Of a DNA stretch of 64,000 nt, positions 18,497 to 26,240 are shown piece after piece. The notes beneath the pieces were generated by a model. That model ran no database searches. It was not told where the DNA came from and saw nothing but the letters and a program-made list of their open reading frames with translations. The translations under genes and the position numbers were made by a program. The DNA comes from Capnocytophaga stomatis (lineage in GTDB: Bacteria; Bacteroidota; Bacteroidia; Flavobacteriales; Flavobacteriaceae). Position 1 is the first letter of the stretch, and each line of letters begins with the position of its first letter. The stretch spans positions 682,001-746,000 of the forward strand of contig NZ_CP022387.1 of assembly GCF_002302635.1 (NCBI RefSeq). Direction: 5' to 3'.

Positions 18497-18504
18497 CAAA
18501 AATA
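18497..18504 (-). promoter_or_regulatory. -7 box of the cco operon promoter
   Basis: TATTTTTG on the minus strand matches TAnnTTTG, 27 bases before the ccoS ATG; transcription would start near 18490. The -33 region has no TTG, which would fit an activator-dependent promoter. Confidence 0.5.
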
Positions 18505-18525
18505 CATAATCTTAATCAGTTAAAA

Positions 18526-18543
18526 AAATGACATATATCATTT
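18526..18543. promoter_or_regulatory. Crp/Fnr-like palindromic operator upstream of the cco operon
   Basis: AAATGACATATATCATTT is an 18-bp inverted repeat whose core TGA-N6-TCA has the spacing of Crp/Fnr family sites. Its centre is about 44 bases upstream of the predicted start, the position where such activators contact RNA polymerase. No regulator gene is nearby; the link is inferred. Confidence 0.45.
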
Positions 18544-18767
18544 TTTTTTATTTTGAATAAATCTAAAGTTTTTTGTTTATCCAAAAAACAAACAAAAACC
18601 TGAAAAACAAACAATTACAAAGTTAAAAAAAGTAAAAATTTTCTTCATTTTTTAGGATAACTTTTAACAATCATTATAATTATCCTCACAAATAGATATA
18701 ATTTACGGATAGAAATACAAGAAAATCAACTTAAAATAATTAGTTTTTCTTTTCAATCAAAAACAAA

Positions 18768-18808
18768 AAGCCCAAAAATCTAAATACAGAATTCAGATTT
18801 TTGAGCTT
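18768..18808. terminator. Terminator downstream of gcvT
   Basis: Arms 18768-18781 and 18795-18808 form a 14-bp stem containing one C/A position on the plus strand that becomes G-U in minus-strand RNA. A rich A/T flank gives a U tract in the gcvT direction. Confidence 0.75.
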
Positions 18809-18850
18809 AATATTAAAAATTATTTTACTGATTTTAAGTCATATATAAAA

Positions 18851-19933
18851 CTATCCTTTATAGAAAGGCAATTTCACTACCGTTGCCGGAACTTTATTTT
18901 TACGAATTTGGATAAAAATTTCACTTCCCGGTTTAGAAAGCTCGGTAGGTACGTATCCTAAACCAATTCCTTTACCAAGAGAAGGAGCCATCGTTCCGCT
19001 TGTTACGTTTCCAATGACATTTCCCTCAGCATCAACGATTTCATATCCGTGACGCGGAATAGCTTTTTCCTGCATTTCAAAACCAACCAGCTTTTTGCTA
19101 ACTCCGTTTTCTTTATCTGATTTAATTGCATCGGAACTTACAAAATCTTTAGTAAACTTGGTAATCCAGCCTAATCCTGCTGAAATTGGAGAAGTTGTGT
19201 CATCAATATCATTCCCGTACAAGCAGAAGCCCATTTCCAAACGAAGCGTATCACGAGCTGCCAACCCGATAGGCTTTATCCCGAAAGGCTCTCCCACTCT
19301 GAAAACTTCATCCCAAACGTGTTTAATATGTTCGTTTTTAACATATATTTCAACTCCTCCGCTACCTGTATATCCTGTTGCAGAGATAATTACGTCTTTC
19401 ACTCCGGCAAAATCACCAATTACGAAATGGTAGTTTTTTATTTCCGATAAGTTTACAGATGTAAGCGGTTGAATAGCCTCCAAAGCCTTAGGTCCTTGAA
19501 TTGCCAACAACGAATATTGGTCAGAAGCATTTTCCATTTCCACTCCCCAAGTATTGTGTTTGCTAATCCAATCCCAATCTTTCTCGATATTAGAAGCGTT
19601 AACAACTAACAAATAATGTTCATCTGCAATTTTGTAAACGATAAGGTCATCAACAATTCCTCCTTTTTCGTTTGGCAAGTAGCTGTATTGTGCTCGTCCA
19701 TCGTACAATGTCGTTGCATCGTTAGAAGTTACTTTCTGAATCAAATCCAAAGCGTGTTTACCTTTGAGAATAAATTCTCCCATATGACTTACATCAAATA
19801 CTCCTACGCCGTTGCGTACGGTTTCGTGTTCGGCGTTAACACCCTCATACTGAACAGGCATATTGTAACCTGCAAAAGGAACCATTTTTGCTCCCAATGC
19901 AATATGAACATCGGTTAAAGCTGTGTTTTTCAT
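18851..19933 (-). CDS. gcvT: Glycine cleavage system aminomethyltransferase (T protein)
   Basis: A 360-residue cytosolic folate enzyme. It takes the aminomethyl group carried by lipoylated GcvH, releases ammonia and forms methylenetetrahydrofolate. Visible signatures are [16 protein letters not shown] at the start, [12 protein letters not shown] near 48, [15 protein letters not shown] near 184, [17 protein letters not shown] near 227 with the folate-binding acidic residues, and [21 protein letters not shown] near 310. Length is normal. It stands alone here; gcvH and gcvP are not in the window, and ppa lies upstream on the same strand. Confidence 0.96.
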   Translation of the reverse strand: MKNTALTDVHIALGAKMVPFAGYNMPVQYEGVNAEHETVRNGVGVFDVSHMGEFILKGKHALDLIQKVTSNDATTLYDGRAQYSYLPNEKGGIVDDLIVYKIADEHYLLVVNASNIEKDWDWISKHNTWGVEMENASDQYSLLAIQGPKALEAIQPLTSVNLSEIKNYHFVIGDFAGVKDVIISATGYTGSGGVEIYVKNEHIKHVWDEVFRVGEPFGIKPIGLAARDTLRLEMGFCLYGNDIDDTTSPISAGLGWITKFTKDFVSSDAIKSDKENGVSKKLVGFEMQEKAIPRHGYEIVDAEGNVIGNVTSGTMAPSLGKGIGLGYVPTELSKPGSEIFIQIRKNKVPATVVKLPFYKG

Positions 19934-20010
19934 ATTATTTTATATTTTTTTAAATTTCAGTGGTTAGTTATTTTTCTCTTAGAAATTGACTCAATCTCCG
20001 TTGAAGTTTT

Positions 20011-20529
20011 TTACTTGATTGAGAAGTTTTTACCTCCTGTAGCGTAACGCTCTCGGCATTCGTGATAAATGCTCACAGCTTCTTCCAAATTACCCCAACC
20101 GTTCACGGCTACTTTTTTCTTTTCCAAATCTTTATATACTTGGAAAAAGTGCTCAATTTCCATAATTAAGTGCGGATTTACGTCATCCAACGTATTGAGT
20201 TTACTCCAAACAGGGTCAGAAACCGGAACACAAATCATCTTCTCATCAGGCCCCTTTTCATCTGCCATATGGAAAACCCCAAGTGGTTTCACTTCCATCA
20301 CGCAACCCGGAAAAGTCGGCTCGGAAACTAATACCAACACATCTAACGGGTCAGAATCCAACGCCAGAGTTTCAGGTACAAAACCATAATCGGCAGGGTA
20401 CATCATTGATGAAAAAATCATTCGGTCATATCTGATTTTTTTCAAATCAAAATCGTATTCATATTTATTTCGGCTTCCTTTCGGAATCTCGATTAACACA
20501 TCGAAAGACAGTTGTTCTTTTTTAGACAT
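20011..20529 (-). CDS. ppa: Inorganic pyrophosphatase
   Basis: A 172-residue family I soluble pyrophosphatase that hydrolyses pyrophosphate and so pulls biosynthetic reactions forward. Diagnostic features are EIPKGSRNKYEYD near 14-26, YPADYGFVPETL near 43-54 and the metal-binding DSDPLDVLVL near 57-66, followed by DEKMICVPVSDP. Length is typical for the bacterial enzyme. It is transcribed toward gcvT with an 80-base gap. A -7-like TATTTTTG lies about 26 bases upstream of its ATG (20555-20562, minus strand). Confidence 0.97.
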   Translation of the reverse strand: MSKKEQLSFDVLIEIPKGSRNKYEYDFDLKKIRYDRMIFSSMMYPADYGFVPETLALDSDPLDVLVLVSEPTFPGCVMEVKPLGVFHMADEKGPDEKMICVPVSDPVWSKLNTLDDVNPHLIMEIEHFFQVYKDLEKKKVAVNGWGNLEEAVSIYHECRERYATGGKNFSIK

Positions 20530-20816
20530 ATTCTTTTAATATTTTTAACAGTCGCAAAAATAAATAAATAATTTGGAAAGTCGAATAAAAAACAGCCTAA
20601 AATTCAAACTTTCTTTATAAAAAACATACACTCAAAACTAATTTCGGGCAGATTAATAATCTAACTTCACGTTTGCAGCCTTCATTTCAACATCAAAAAC
20701 AAAACACAAGCGTTTCAAAACGAAAAACTTTCCTACAAGAAACTAAAAATTTTTCAAAAACCTCTTTCAAATAAAAATAAAAGTTTTATTTTTGCCGAAC
20801 TTTTAAAGAAAAAGAT
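20530..20816. other. Divergent intergenic region between ppa and the TPR gene
   Basis: The two flanking genes diverge, and each has a -7-like TATTTTTG close to its start (20555-20562 on minus; 20787-20794 on plus). No -33 TTG is at the usual distance for either. The middle is A/T-rich and shows no ORF or stable hairpin. Confidence 0.5.
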
Positions 20817-21605
20817 ATGGCAGTTTACAGAAAGAGAAACGACAGACCTAACAGAAAGAAGAAAACAGAAGATTTGGATGAGCTTCAAGAAGAGTTACTC
20901 CACCAAGAAAGCACCACAGCGGAGGTATTTGACACTCTTGACGAAGGTGCTTCAAAAACAGAGGCTTGGGTTCAAAAAAATCAAAAAACTATCATCGGAA
21001 CATTAATCGCGGTAGCTGTGATTGGTTTGGGCTATTTGCTTTACCAACAGTTCGTGTCCGAGCCTAAAGAAAAAGAAGGAGCTAATGAATTGTTCTTCGC
21101 TCAAGAATTTTTCGACCAAGCTTTGAATGCTACGGATGACAAAGTTAAAGACTCTTTATTTACTGTTTCATTAAAAGGAGGAAATGGAAAATACGGTTTC
21201 TTGGAAATAATTGAAAACTACAGCGGAACGAAAGCTGCAAATTTGGCAAATTATTCGGCTGGAATGGCATATATGAACCAAGGAAACTACGAAAAAGCTA
21301 TTGAACATTTGAAAAAATTCAATTCTCCTGACGAAATTCTTGGGGCTTTAGCTTTAGGAAACATTGGTGACGCTTATTCTCAGCAAAAAAACAACGCCGA
21401 AGCTTTGAATTATTACAAAAAAGCTTTCGAACATAGCAAAAATGAATTCACAACGCCTATTTATTTGAAAAAAGCGGGAATCACAGCTATGTTGCAAAAC
21501 AGCAATGAGGAGGCTAACAAATATTTTGAACGTATCAAAAATGAATATCCTACCTCAGAGGAAGCAAGAACAATTGACATTCTTCTTGGGAAAATAAACA
21601 ACTAA
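20817..21605 (+). CDS. Membrane-anchored TPR protein
   Basis: A 262-residue protein with a charged, Lys/Arg-rich cytoplasmic tail (1-55), a single helix near 57-76 (TIIGTLIAVAVIGLGYLLYQ) and a periplasmic part of about four TPR motifs (for example MAYMNQGNYEKAIEHLKKF and GNIGDAYSQQKNNAEALNYY). The shape resembles YfgM-type proteins, which associate with periplasmic chaperones, but sequence alone does not prove that role. It precedes ribH in the same direction with a hairpin between them; this pair is often adjacent in flavobacteria. Confidence 0.8.
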   Translation: MAVYRKRNDRPNRKKKTEDLDELQEELLHQESTTAEVFDTLDEGASKTEAWVQKNQKTIIGTLIAVAVIGLGYLLYQQFVSEPKEKEGANELFFAQEFFDQALNATDDKVKDSLFTVSLKGGNGKYGFLEIIENYSGTKAANLANYSAGMAYMNQGNYEKAIEHLKKFNSPDEILGALALGNIGDAYSQQKNNAEALNYYKKAFEHSKNEFTTPIYLKKAGITAMLQNSNEEANKYFERIKNEYPTSEEARTIDILLGKINN

Positions 21606-21633
21606 AATACATTTTTCATAATACGCAATAAAC

Positions 21634-21674
21634 ACACCTGTCACCTTTTGGATTTACTCCAAAGTGGCAGGTGT
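21634..21674 (+). terminator. Hairpin between the TPR gene and ribH
   Basis: ACACCTG (21634-21640) pairs with CAGGTGT (21668-21674), extended inward through U-G, CAC and a 2-base bulge to a short loop. No strong U tract follows, and the ribH ATG is 24 bases later, so a weak terminator or attenuator is likely. It does not resemble an FMN riboswitch. Confidence 0.45.
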
Positions 21675-21697
21675 AAATATTTTAAAAATAAACAAAT

Positions 21698-22174
21698 ATG
21701 GCTACTGAAAATAAAAACCTATCACAATACGATAAAAATACAATTCCCAGTGCAAAGCCTTTCCGTTTTGGAATTGTTACCTCCGAGTGGAATGAGCAAG
21801 TTACATTCGGACTAAAAAAAGGAGCTATCGAAACCTTAAAAGATTGTGGAGCAGAAGACGAAAATATCATTTGCTGGGAAGTTCCCGGAAGTTTCGAACT
21901 TATACACGGAAGCAAAAAAATGATTGACACACAAAATGTTGATGCTGTAATTGCCATTGGTTGTGTGATTCAGGGTGAAACGCGTCATTTTGATTTTGTG
22001 TGTCAAGGAGTTACACAAGGAATCGCCCAATTGAACGCAACGAAAGATGTTCCTGTTATTTTTTGTGTTCTGACAGACAATAATTTACAACAATCTTTGG
22101 ACAGAAGCGGAGGAAAACACGGAAATAAAGGAGTTGAAGCTGCTATCGCTGCCATTAAAATGGTGACTCTTTAA
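21698..22174 (+). CDS. ribH: 6,7-dimethyl-8-ribityllumazine synthase
   Basis: A 158-residue enzyme condensing 5-amino-6-ribitylaminouracil with 3,4-dihydroxybutanone phosphate in riboflavin synthesis. Family motifs are FGIVTSEWNEQVTFGLKKGA (22-41), EVPGSFELI (near 62-70), IAIGCVIQGETRHFDFV with the catalytic His near 97, and GVTQGIAQL. LTDNNLQQSLDRSG near 127 matches the conserved phosphate-site loop. Length is standard for a subunit of the icosahedral or pentameric enzyme. No other riboflavin gene is in the window. Confidence 0.97.
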   Translation: MATENKNLSQYDKNTIPSAKPFRFGIVTSEWNEQVTFGLKKGAIETLKDCGAEDENIICWEVPGSFELIHGSKKMIDTQNVDAVIAIGCVIQGETRHFDFVCQGVTQGIAQLNATKDVPVIFCVLTDNNLQQSLDRSGGKHGNKGVEAAIAAIKMVTL

Positions 22175-22192
22175 TTTATTGAATATCAAAAA

Positions 22193-22220
22193 ATGAAGAG
22201 TATTATTAAATACTCTTCAT
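22193..22220. terminator. Bidirectional terminator between ribH and creD
   Basis: A perfect 12-bp stem (ATGAAGAGTATT with AATACTCTTCAT) and a 4-base loop ATTA lie between the two convergent genes. A-rich DNA on the left and T/A-rich DNA on the right support use in both directions. Confidence 0.8.
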
Positions 22221-22236
22221 CTTAATAAAACTTATA

Positions 22237-23607
22237 TTACCATTCAATCTTCCTTGAAACATACATCACCAAAGCCAAAATCAAAAACAAACCAACACTT
22301 CCTACCAATAAAGCGTAATTCTCCAACTGAATGATAACATAAATAAAGCCATAGAGAGCTGATAAAGAAGCTACTATAAACATCGGAAATTTTCTATTTT
22401 TCAAAATTGAAATTGAATACAAACCGATAAGCAAAATTATCATTACCGAAGCCATTAAATAAGCCTTTGAAAAACTGCTATGTTCAGTAATAGAAATCAG
22501 TAATGTGTAGAACATCGTTAATGCTAAGCCTATCATCGTATATTGAAAAATATGAATTTTTATCTTACTGATTGTCTGTATCAAAAAGAAAATCAAAAAC
22601 GTAAGTCCTATAACTAAAAATCCGTATTTGGCGGCTCTTTCATTCTGCTGATATTCATCAACGGGAATCACGAAATCTACTTCAAAAGCGTACTTTCCAA
22701 TATCGGGCAAAGAACCAAAAGTTTGTTGTGAAAAGGGTCGGTTGATATGCAAAATCTTCCAATCAGCTGAAAATCCGTCATTTGTAATATCTTTCTTAAA
22801 TGGAAGAAAACTTCCGCTAAAACTCGGATCTTTCCAATCGGATTTTATTGTGCTTTCTGTAACTTTTCCGATAGGAACAATACCGATTTTGGAACTTCCA
22901 TCATAGGTTATTGAAAAACTAAAATTTCCGTTTTCGAAATGGTCTTTTACATTGAAAAACGGCGTTTCAAGTGACGAAACTGCTCTGTAACCGTTATTTT
23001 CACTATAATAACTGTAATCTTCATTCGCCTGAGCCTCATAAATTGGTTCGAAAACGTATTCTTTACCAGAAAAAAGCATTTTAACACTGTTTTTAATGCT
23101 TGAAAGATTGGTTGTTCGGATAAGAATCGTGGCTTTTTCCCACTGAATATCCGTATCGGAGACGTATTTTGAAGAAAAATCGGGCTGAATATACCTTCCC
23201 GAAAAATCCATCTGAGAGGTAAACACCACCGATTCGTAATTGTTTCGCTTCTTGATTTCGGTTTGTACTTTCGACGTGTTTTTGAGTTCCTCCGGAAAGA
23301 AAAAAGCATAATGTTGCTCCGGAATTCTTTCAATAACCGATTTACCCGTTTTTTTGTCATAAACCTCACTTTGTACGTATGTTACGTACGGGATTTTCAA
23401 AATAGGACCATAGAAAAACACCTCATTTCCCCATTTTGAATTAATTTCCCGAATTACCTCTGATTGCCGAACAGCTCTTTCATTGATTAATCCCTTTACC
23501 AAAAATAAAGGAATAAGCAAAAATAGTGTTAATGCTCCAATCATTATCAAACGCGTTGTGTTTGAATTCAATAAATTAGCTAAAAATGATTTTTGATTTG
23601 TTTCCAT
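22237..23607 (-). CDS. creD: Inner membrane protein CreD family
   Basis: A 456-residue CreD-like protein. An N-terminal helix (about 19-38) is followed by RQSEVIREINSKWGNEVFFYGPILKIPY, the family's conserved entry, a large extracytoplasmic domain (about 45-320), and six helices from 330 to the end, finishing MYVSRKIEW. In gammaproteobacteria CreD belongs to the CreBC regulon and affects envelope integrity and beta-lactam or colicin tolerance; its molecular action is unknown. Here there is no CreBC; instead a winged-helix regulator and a membrane protein lie upstream. It has its own promoter overlapped by a palindromic element shared with the first gene of the unit. Confidence 0.92.
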   Translation of the reverse strand: METNQKSFLANLLNSNTTRLIMIGALTLFLLIPLFLVKGLINERAVRQSEVIREINSKWGNEVFFYGPILKIPYVTYVQSEVYDKKTGKSVIERIPEQHYAFFFPEELKNTSKVQTEIKKRNNYESVVFTSQMDFSGRYIQPDFSSKYVSDTDIQWEKATILIRTTNLSSIKNSVKMLFSGKEYVFEPIYEAQANEDYSYYSENNGYRAVSSLETPFFNVKDHFENGNFSFSITYDGSSKIGIVPIGKVTESTIKSDWKDPSFSGSFLPFKKDITNDGFSADWKILHINRPFSQQTFGSLPDIGKYAFEVDFVIPVDEYQQNERAAKYGFLVIGLTFLIFFLIQTISKIKIHIFQYTMIGLALTMFYTLLISITEHSSFSKAYLMASVMIILLIGLYSISILKNRKFPMFIVASLSALYGFIYVIIQLENYALLVGSVGLFLILALVMYVSRKIEW

Positions 23608-23638
23608 AAAAATGATTTAATTAATTGTTTTTATTTAT

Positions 23639-23661
23639 TAAAAGTACTTTGAATTTCAAAG
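23639..23661 (-). promoter_or_regulatory. Palindromic operator-like element at the creD promoter
   Basis: On the minus strand CTTTG-N5-CAAAG (23647-23661) is followed by TACTTTTA. The same 23-base element, 20 of 23 positions identical, occurs at 24795-24817 in front of the first gene of this unit. It overlaps the end of the -7 box, a typical repressor position. The nearby winged-helix protein is the obvious candidate ligand (inference). Confidence 0.55.
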
Positions 23662-23688
23662 TTATATTGTAAAAAAATATAATTCAAA
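23657..23688 (-). promoter_or_regulatory. Promoter of creD
   Basis: TTTG (23685-23688) and TAACTTTG (23657-23664) on the minus strand are separated by 20 bases, a full match to the flavobacterial consensus. The start would be near 23651, about 45 bases before the creD ATG. Confidence 0.65.
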
Positions 23689-23694
23689 TAGAGA

Positions 23695-24003
23695 TTAAAG
23701 CTTCGTATTTTCTTGATTTATAATCTTTTCCAAAGCATCTAAATGTTCTTTAAAAGCTTTTCTTCCTTTTTCGGTGGCTTTGTAACTTGTGTTGGTCTTA
23801 CGCCCGATGAACTTTTTCTCAACTATTATATATTCCTCGCTTTCAAGAGCTTTTGTATGGCTTGCAAGATTTCCGTCGGTAATATTGAGTAATTCCTTAA
23901 GTGTATTAAAATCAGCACTTTCATTGACCATCAATACGGACATTATCCCCAACCTTACCCGATTGTCAAAAGCCTTATTTATATTTTGAAGAATATTTTT
24001 CAC
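23695..24003 (-). CDS. Winged-helix transcriptional regulator
   Basis: A 102-residue DNA-binding protein of the ArsR/MarR-like winged-helix group common in Bacteroidota. NINKAFDNRVRLGIMSVLM forms the first helix, ADFNTLKELLNITDGNLASHTK the helix-turn-helix, and LESEEYIIVEKKFIGRKTNTSY the wing, followed by a dimerisation helix. The open frame reaches back to a TTG at 24018, but the GTG at 24003 gives the usual family N-terminus (MKNILQNINKAF). It lies between a membrane protein and creD, all on the minus strand, and probably controls both through the shared element at their promoters. Confidence 0.85.
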   Translation of the reverse strand: MKNILQNINKAFDNRVRLGIMSVLMVNESADFNTLKELLNITDGNLASHTKALESEEYIIVEKKFIGRKTNTSYKATEKGRKAFKEHLDALEKIINQENTKL

Positions 24004-24158
24004 TATTCTGATTATCAAAAATTTAGTTTTAATTCTTATCTATCTGTTTATCAAATAAATATATATCTACAAACTCAATAATTCGCATCTCAACTTCTTC
24101 AAGTACATCACTGTAATAATGAACCGAGATTTTTCCTAATTTTCTCTATAAGAATCTG

Positions 24159-24791
24159 TTATTCAATCTTTTTTGAACTTCGCGATTCGTATTTGAAATA
24201 CATTATTGAGCCGTAAAGGATGTGACATACTCCAAAACCTATCGTCCAAAATTCCAAACCATAGCCCGAAAACTCAACCGACAAAAGCCCCAAAACAATT
24301 TCGGTAATTCCCAAATAACGCACATCACGAAATGTATATTTACTTACATTCACACAAGCCAAACCATAGAAAATCAGTGTCATAGGTGCTAATAATCCGT
24401 AATATTGATTTCTTAAAAGCAACAAAATCAATACACCTCCGGTAATCATTGGGATAGCAAAATTCAGAAAAGCACGTTTTGAAGTAGCACTTACAAGCGT
24501 TTCTCCCTTTTGTTTTGCTTTCCTATTTGACAAAATATAAGCCGTTGCGACAGACAATAACAAAACCACAAAAGCTATCCCCAAAATAGCCTTAAAAGTA
24601 CGGCTTTCTAATATAACATACTGATTATAAGCATAGTGATTTTCTAAAAGCAAATACACGAAATAAGCCCCAACCAAAGCATACACTCCAGCCAAAACCC
24701 CTGAAAGCCCGCTAAGTGACAGAAATTGAGTAGATTTCTGCATTATCTGCCTAATATCTTGTAAATCTTGAAGATAATTTCTGTTTTCCAT
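24159..24791 (-). CDS. Multi-spanning membrane protein of the creD unit
   Basis: A 210-residue protein with about six hydrophobic helices: near 24-48, 66-88, 107-126, 131-146, 156-172 and 176-196. The N-terminus (NYLQDLQDIRQIMQKSTQF) is cytoplasmic and amphipathic. The frame extends upstream to a TTG at 24815, but the ATG at 24791 is used because the upstream codons lie inside the promoter/operator element. No enzyme motif is visible. Its position before the regulator and creD suggests a sensor or envelope-stress role; this is a guess from context. Confidence 0.7.
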   Translation of the reverse strand: MENRNYLQDLQDIRQIMQKSTQFLSLSGLSGVLAGVYALVGAYFVYLLLENHYAYNQYVILESRTFKAILGIAFVVLLLSVATAYILSNRKAKQKGETLVSATSKRAFLNFAIPMITGGVLILLLLRNQYYGLLAPMTLIFYGLACVNVSKYTFRDVRYLGITEIVLGLLSVEFSGYGLEFWTIGFGVCHILYGSIMYFKYESRSSKKIE

Positions 24792-24794
24792 TTC

Positions 24795-24817
24795 TAAAAG
24801 CACTTTGAAATGCAAAG
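24795..24817 (-). promoter_or_regulatory. Second copy of the palindromic element
   Basis: On the minus strand CTTTG-N5-CAAAG (24803-24817) followed by TGCTTTTA, differing at only three positions from the copy at creD. It overlaps the -7 box of the upstream promoter in the same register as the other copy. Confidence 0.55.
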
Positions 24818-24844
24818 CAACAGAATATTTTTGATATTGCCAAA
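24813..24844 (-). promoter_or_regulatory. Promoter of the membrane protein-regulator unit
   Basis: TTTG (24841-24844), 20 bases, then TTGCTTTG (24813-24820), which differs from TAnnTTTG at one base. The spacing equals that of the creD promoter. Confidence 0.5.
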
Positions 24845-24898
24845 TTTTTCCGACATTTTTTTCGTACCTTTGAAAACTATTTTTAAATCATTACTGAT

Positions 24899-25303
24899 AT
24901 GAAAAAATTACTTTCTTTACTGATTTTCTTTACTTTAATATCTTGTAATCAACAAATTAAAGAATATGATTTACAAAATCTGAACGGATATTGGGAAATT
25001 GAAAAAGTGATTATGCCAGATAAAAGCACAAAAGAATACAAGGTAAATACCACGTATGATTATATCGAAATTAAGGATTTGGCAGGATTTCGTAAGAAAG
25101 TTTATCCGCAATTGATGGGGAATTTCCAGACTAACGACGATAGCGAAATTTTTAAAATCGTTAAAGAAGATGGAATCTTCAAAATGAATTACGAAAATGG
25201 AGAAAATCATTGGACAGAAATTCTGGAATCCGTAAATGAAACTTCCTTTATTGTAAAAAATGAAGCTAACATTACCTATCATTACAAAAAAGTAAAGAAT
25301 TAA
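24899..25303 (+). CDS. Small lipoprotein, lipocalin-like
   Basis: A 134-residue protein with a clear lipobox (TLISC, Cys about residue 16). The mature part begins LQNLNGYWEIEKVIMPD and continues as alternating beta strands ending in YHYKKVKN, resembling the lipocalin-like small lipoproteins of Bacteroidota in which an LxGxW motif opens the barrel. A -7-like TACCTTTG lies at 24862-24869, about 30 bases upstream. It is followed after 28 bases by the DUF721 gene. Function is not known. Confidence 0.75.
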   Translation: MKKLLSLLIFFTLISCNQQIKEYDLQNLNGYWEIEKVIMPDKSTKEYKVNTTYDYIEIKDLAGFRKKVYPQLMGNFQTNDDSEIFKIVKEDGIFKMNYENGENHWTEILESVNETSFIVKNEANITYHYKKVKN

Positions 25304-25331
25304 ACCCTAAAATATTCATTATCTAAATCTT

Positions 25332-25622
25332 ATGGAAGGAAACACTCAATTATTGTCTTCCGTTATAAAACAATTAATCAAACAAAATCGTTTGGAATAC
25401 GGGCTTCACAAAGTAGAAGTGCAAGAAATCTGGAACCGATTAATGGGCAACGCCATCGTTAAATACACCACATCAGTTGAACTCAAAGGAGATGTGCTTT
25501 ACGTGCAGTTATCCTCCCCTGCCCTTTGCCAAGAATTGGGATACGGAAAAGAAAAAATCGTAGCTCTCATTAATGAGGAATTAGGGGAAGAAATTGTGAA
25601 AAAATTACATCTTACAAGCTAA
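25332..25622 (+). CDS. DUF721 (DciA-like) protein
   Basis: A 96-residue member of the DUF721 family. The core ALYGLHKVEVQEIW-type helix (here EYGLHKVEVQEIWNRLMGNAI) and the strands LKGDVLYVQLSSPALCQEL are characteristic, with a C-terminal helix ending KKLHLTS. The family includes DciA, which loads the replicative helicase in bacteria without DnaC; short flavobacterial versions are often encoded near recF. RecF is not visible in this window. The annotation of the family is firm, the helicase role is inferred. Confidence 0.85.
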   Translation: MEGNTQLLSSVIKQLIKQNRLEYGLHKVEVQEIWNRLMGNAIVKYTTSVELKGDVLYVQLSSPALCQELGYGKEKIVALINEELGEEIVKKLHLTS

Positions 25623-25642
25623 AAACTAAAAAAAACAAAAAA

Positions 25643-26206
25643 ATGATTCGATTTGCAACAAAAAAAGACGTTGAATTTGTAGCTCCGCTTATGTTTCAAG
25701 CGATGGAGGAAATTGTTTTCAAACTTATCGGGAAAGAAAATGAAATTGAAGCAATTTCTTTCCTAAAAATGCTATTTTTAGAAGAAAACAACCAATATTC
25801 CTACGAAAATACGATAGTTTTTGAAGAAAATAACCAAGTTATAGGTTCATTGGTTTTTTATGATGGAGCCCACTTACATAAACTTCGGCAACCTGTTTTA
25901 ACACTTTCCGAGCGAATTTCAGGAAGAAAAATAATTGTGGAAGACGAAACCTCGGAAGGAGAAATTTATATTGACACGGTAAGCGTTAGCCCTCAAGGAC
26001 AAGGAAAAGGGATTGGTTCTCAATTAATTGGATTTCTTCAAAGATATGCTTCGGACAACCAATTAGGAAAAATAGGCTTGTTGGTTGATGAAAAAAATCC
26101 ACAAGCAGAAAGGCTGTACACTCGCTTAGGATTTGTTTACGCTAATAATCAGCCTCTTGCAGGAGGAGTTTATAAACACTTGGTTTTTGAGAATAAGTCA
26201 ATGTAA
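25643..26206 (+). CDS. GNAT-family N-acetyltransferase
   Basis: A 187-residue acetyltransferase. The acetyl-CoA site is seen as VSPQGQGKGIGSQLIGFL near 115-132, preceded by the strand EIYIDTVS and followed by GKIGLLVDEKNPQAERLYTRLGF, a normal GNAT end. Substrate cannot be told from sequence. It follows the DUF721 gene by 20 bases and probably shares its transcript. Confidence 0.88.
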   Translation: MIRFATKKDVEFVAPLMFQAMEEIVFKLIGKENEIEAISFLKMLFLEENNQYSYENTIVFEENNQVIGSLVFYDGAHLHKLRQPVLTLSERISGRKIIVEDETSEGEIYIDTVSVSPQGQGKGIGSQLIGFLQRYASDNQLGKIGLLVDEKNPQAERLYTRLGFVYANNQPLAGGVYKHLVFENKSM

Positions 26207-26240
26207 ACTAGCATCACGCCTTCATTAAAAAGTAATAGAT

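Larger units (their letters stand above)
18470..18850. other. Gene-free A/T-rich interval between ccoS and gcvT
   Basis: This 381-base stretch holds the cco promoter and its palindrome on the right of ccoS and the gcvT terminator at the far end. The middle (about 18550-18760) is runs of A and T with scattered short direct repeats such as AAAAAACAAACAA. No ORF or RNA gene was recognised. Confidence 0.7.

Noticed and set aside
18470-18499. Ten extra residues on CcoS from a TTG start
   Set aside because: The TTG is inside the promoter -7 box and the added residues are not part of the family.
21606-21697. FMN riboswitch before ribH
   Set aside because: The interval is only 92 bases and shows one simple hairpin, without the conserved multi-stem RFN elements.
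23695-24018. TTG start at 24018 for the winged-helix regulator
   Set aside because: The GTG at 24003 yields the usual N-terminus of related regulators.
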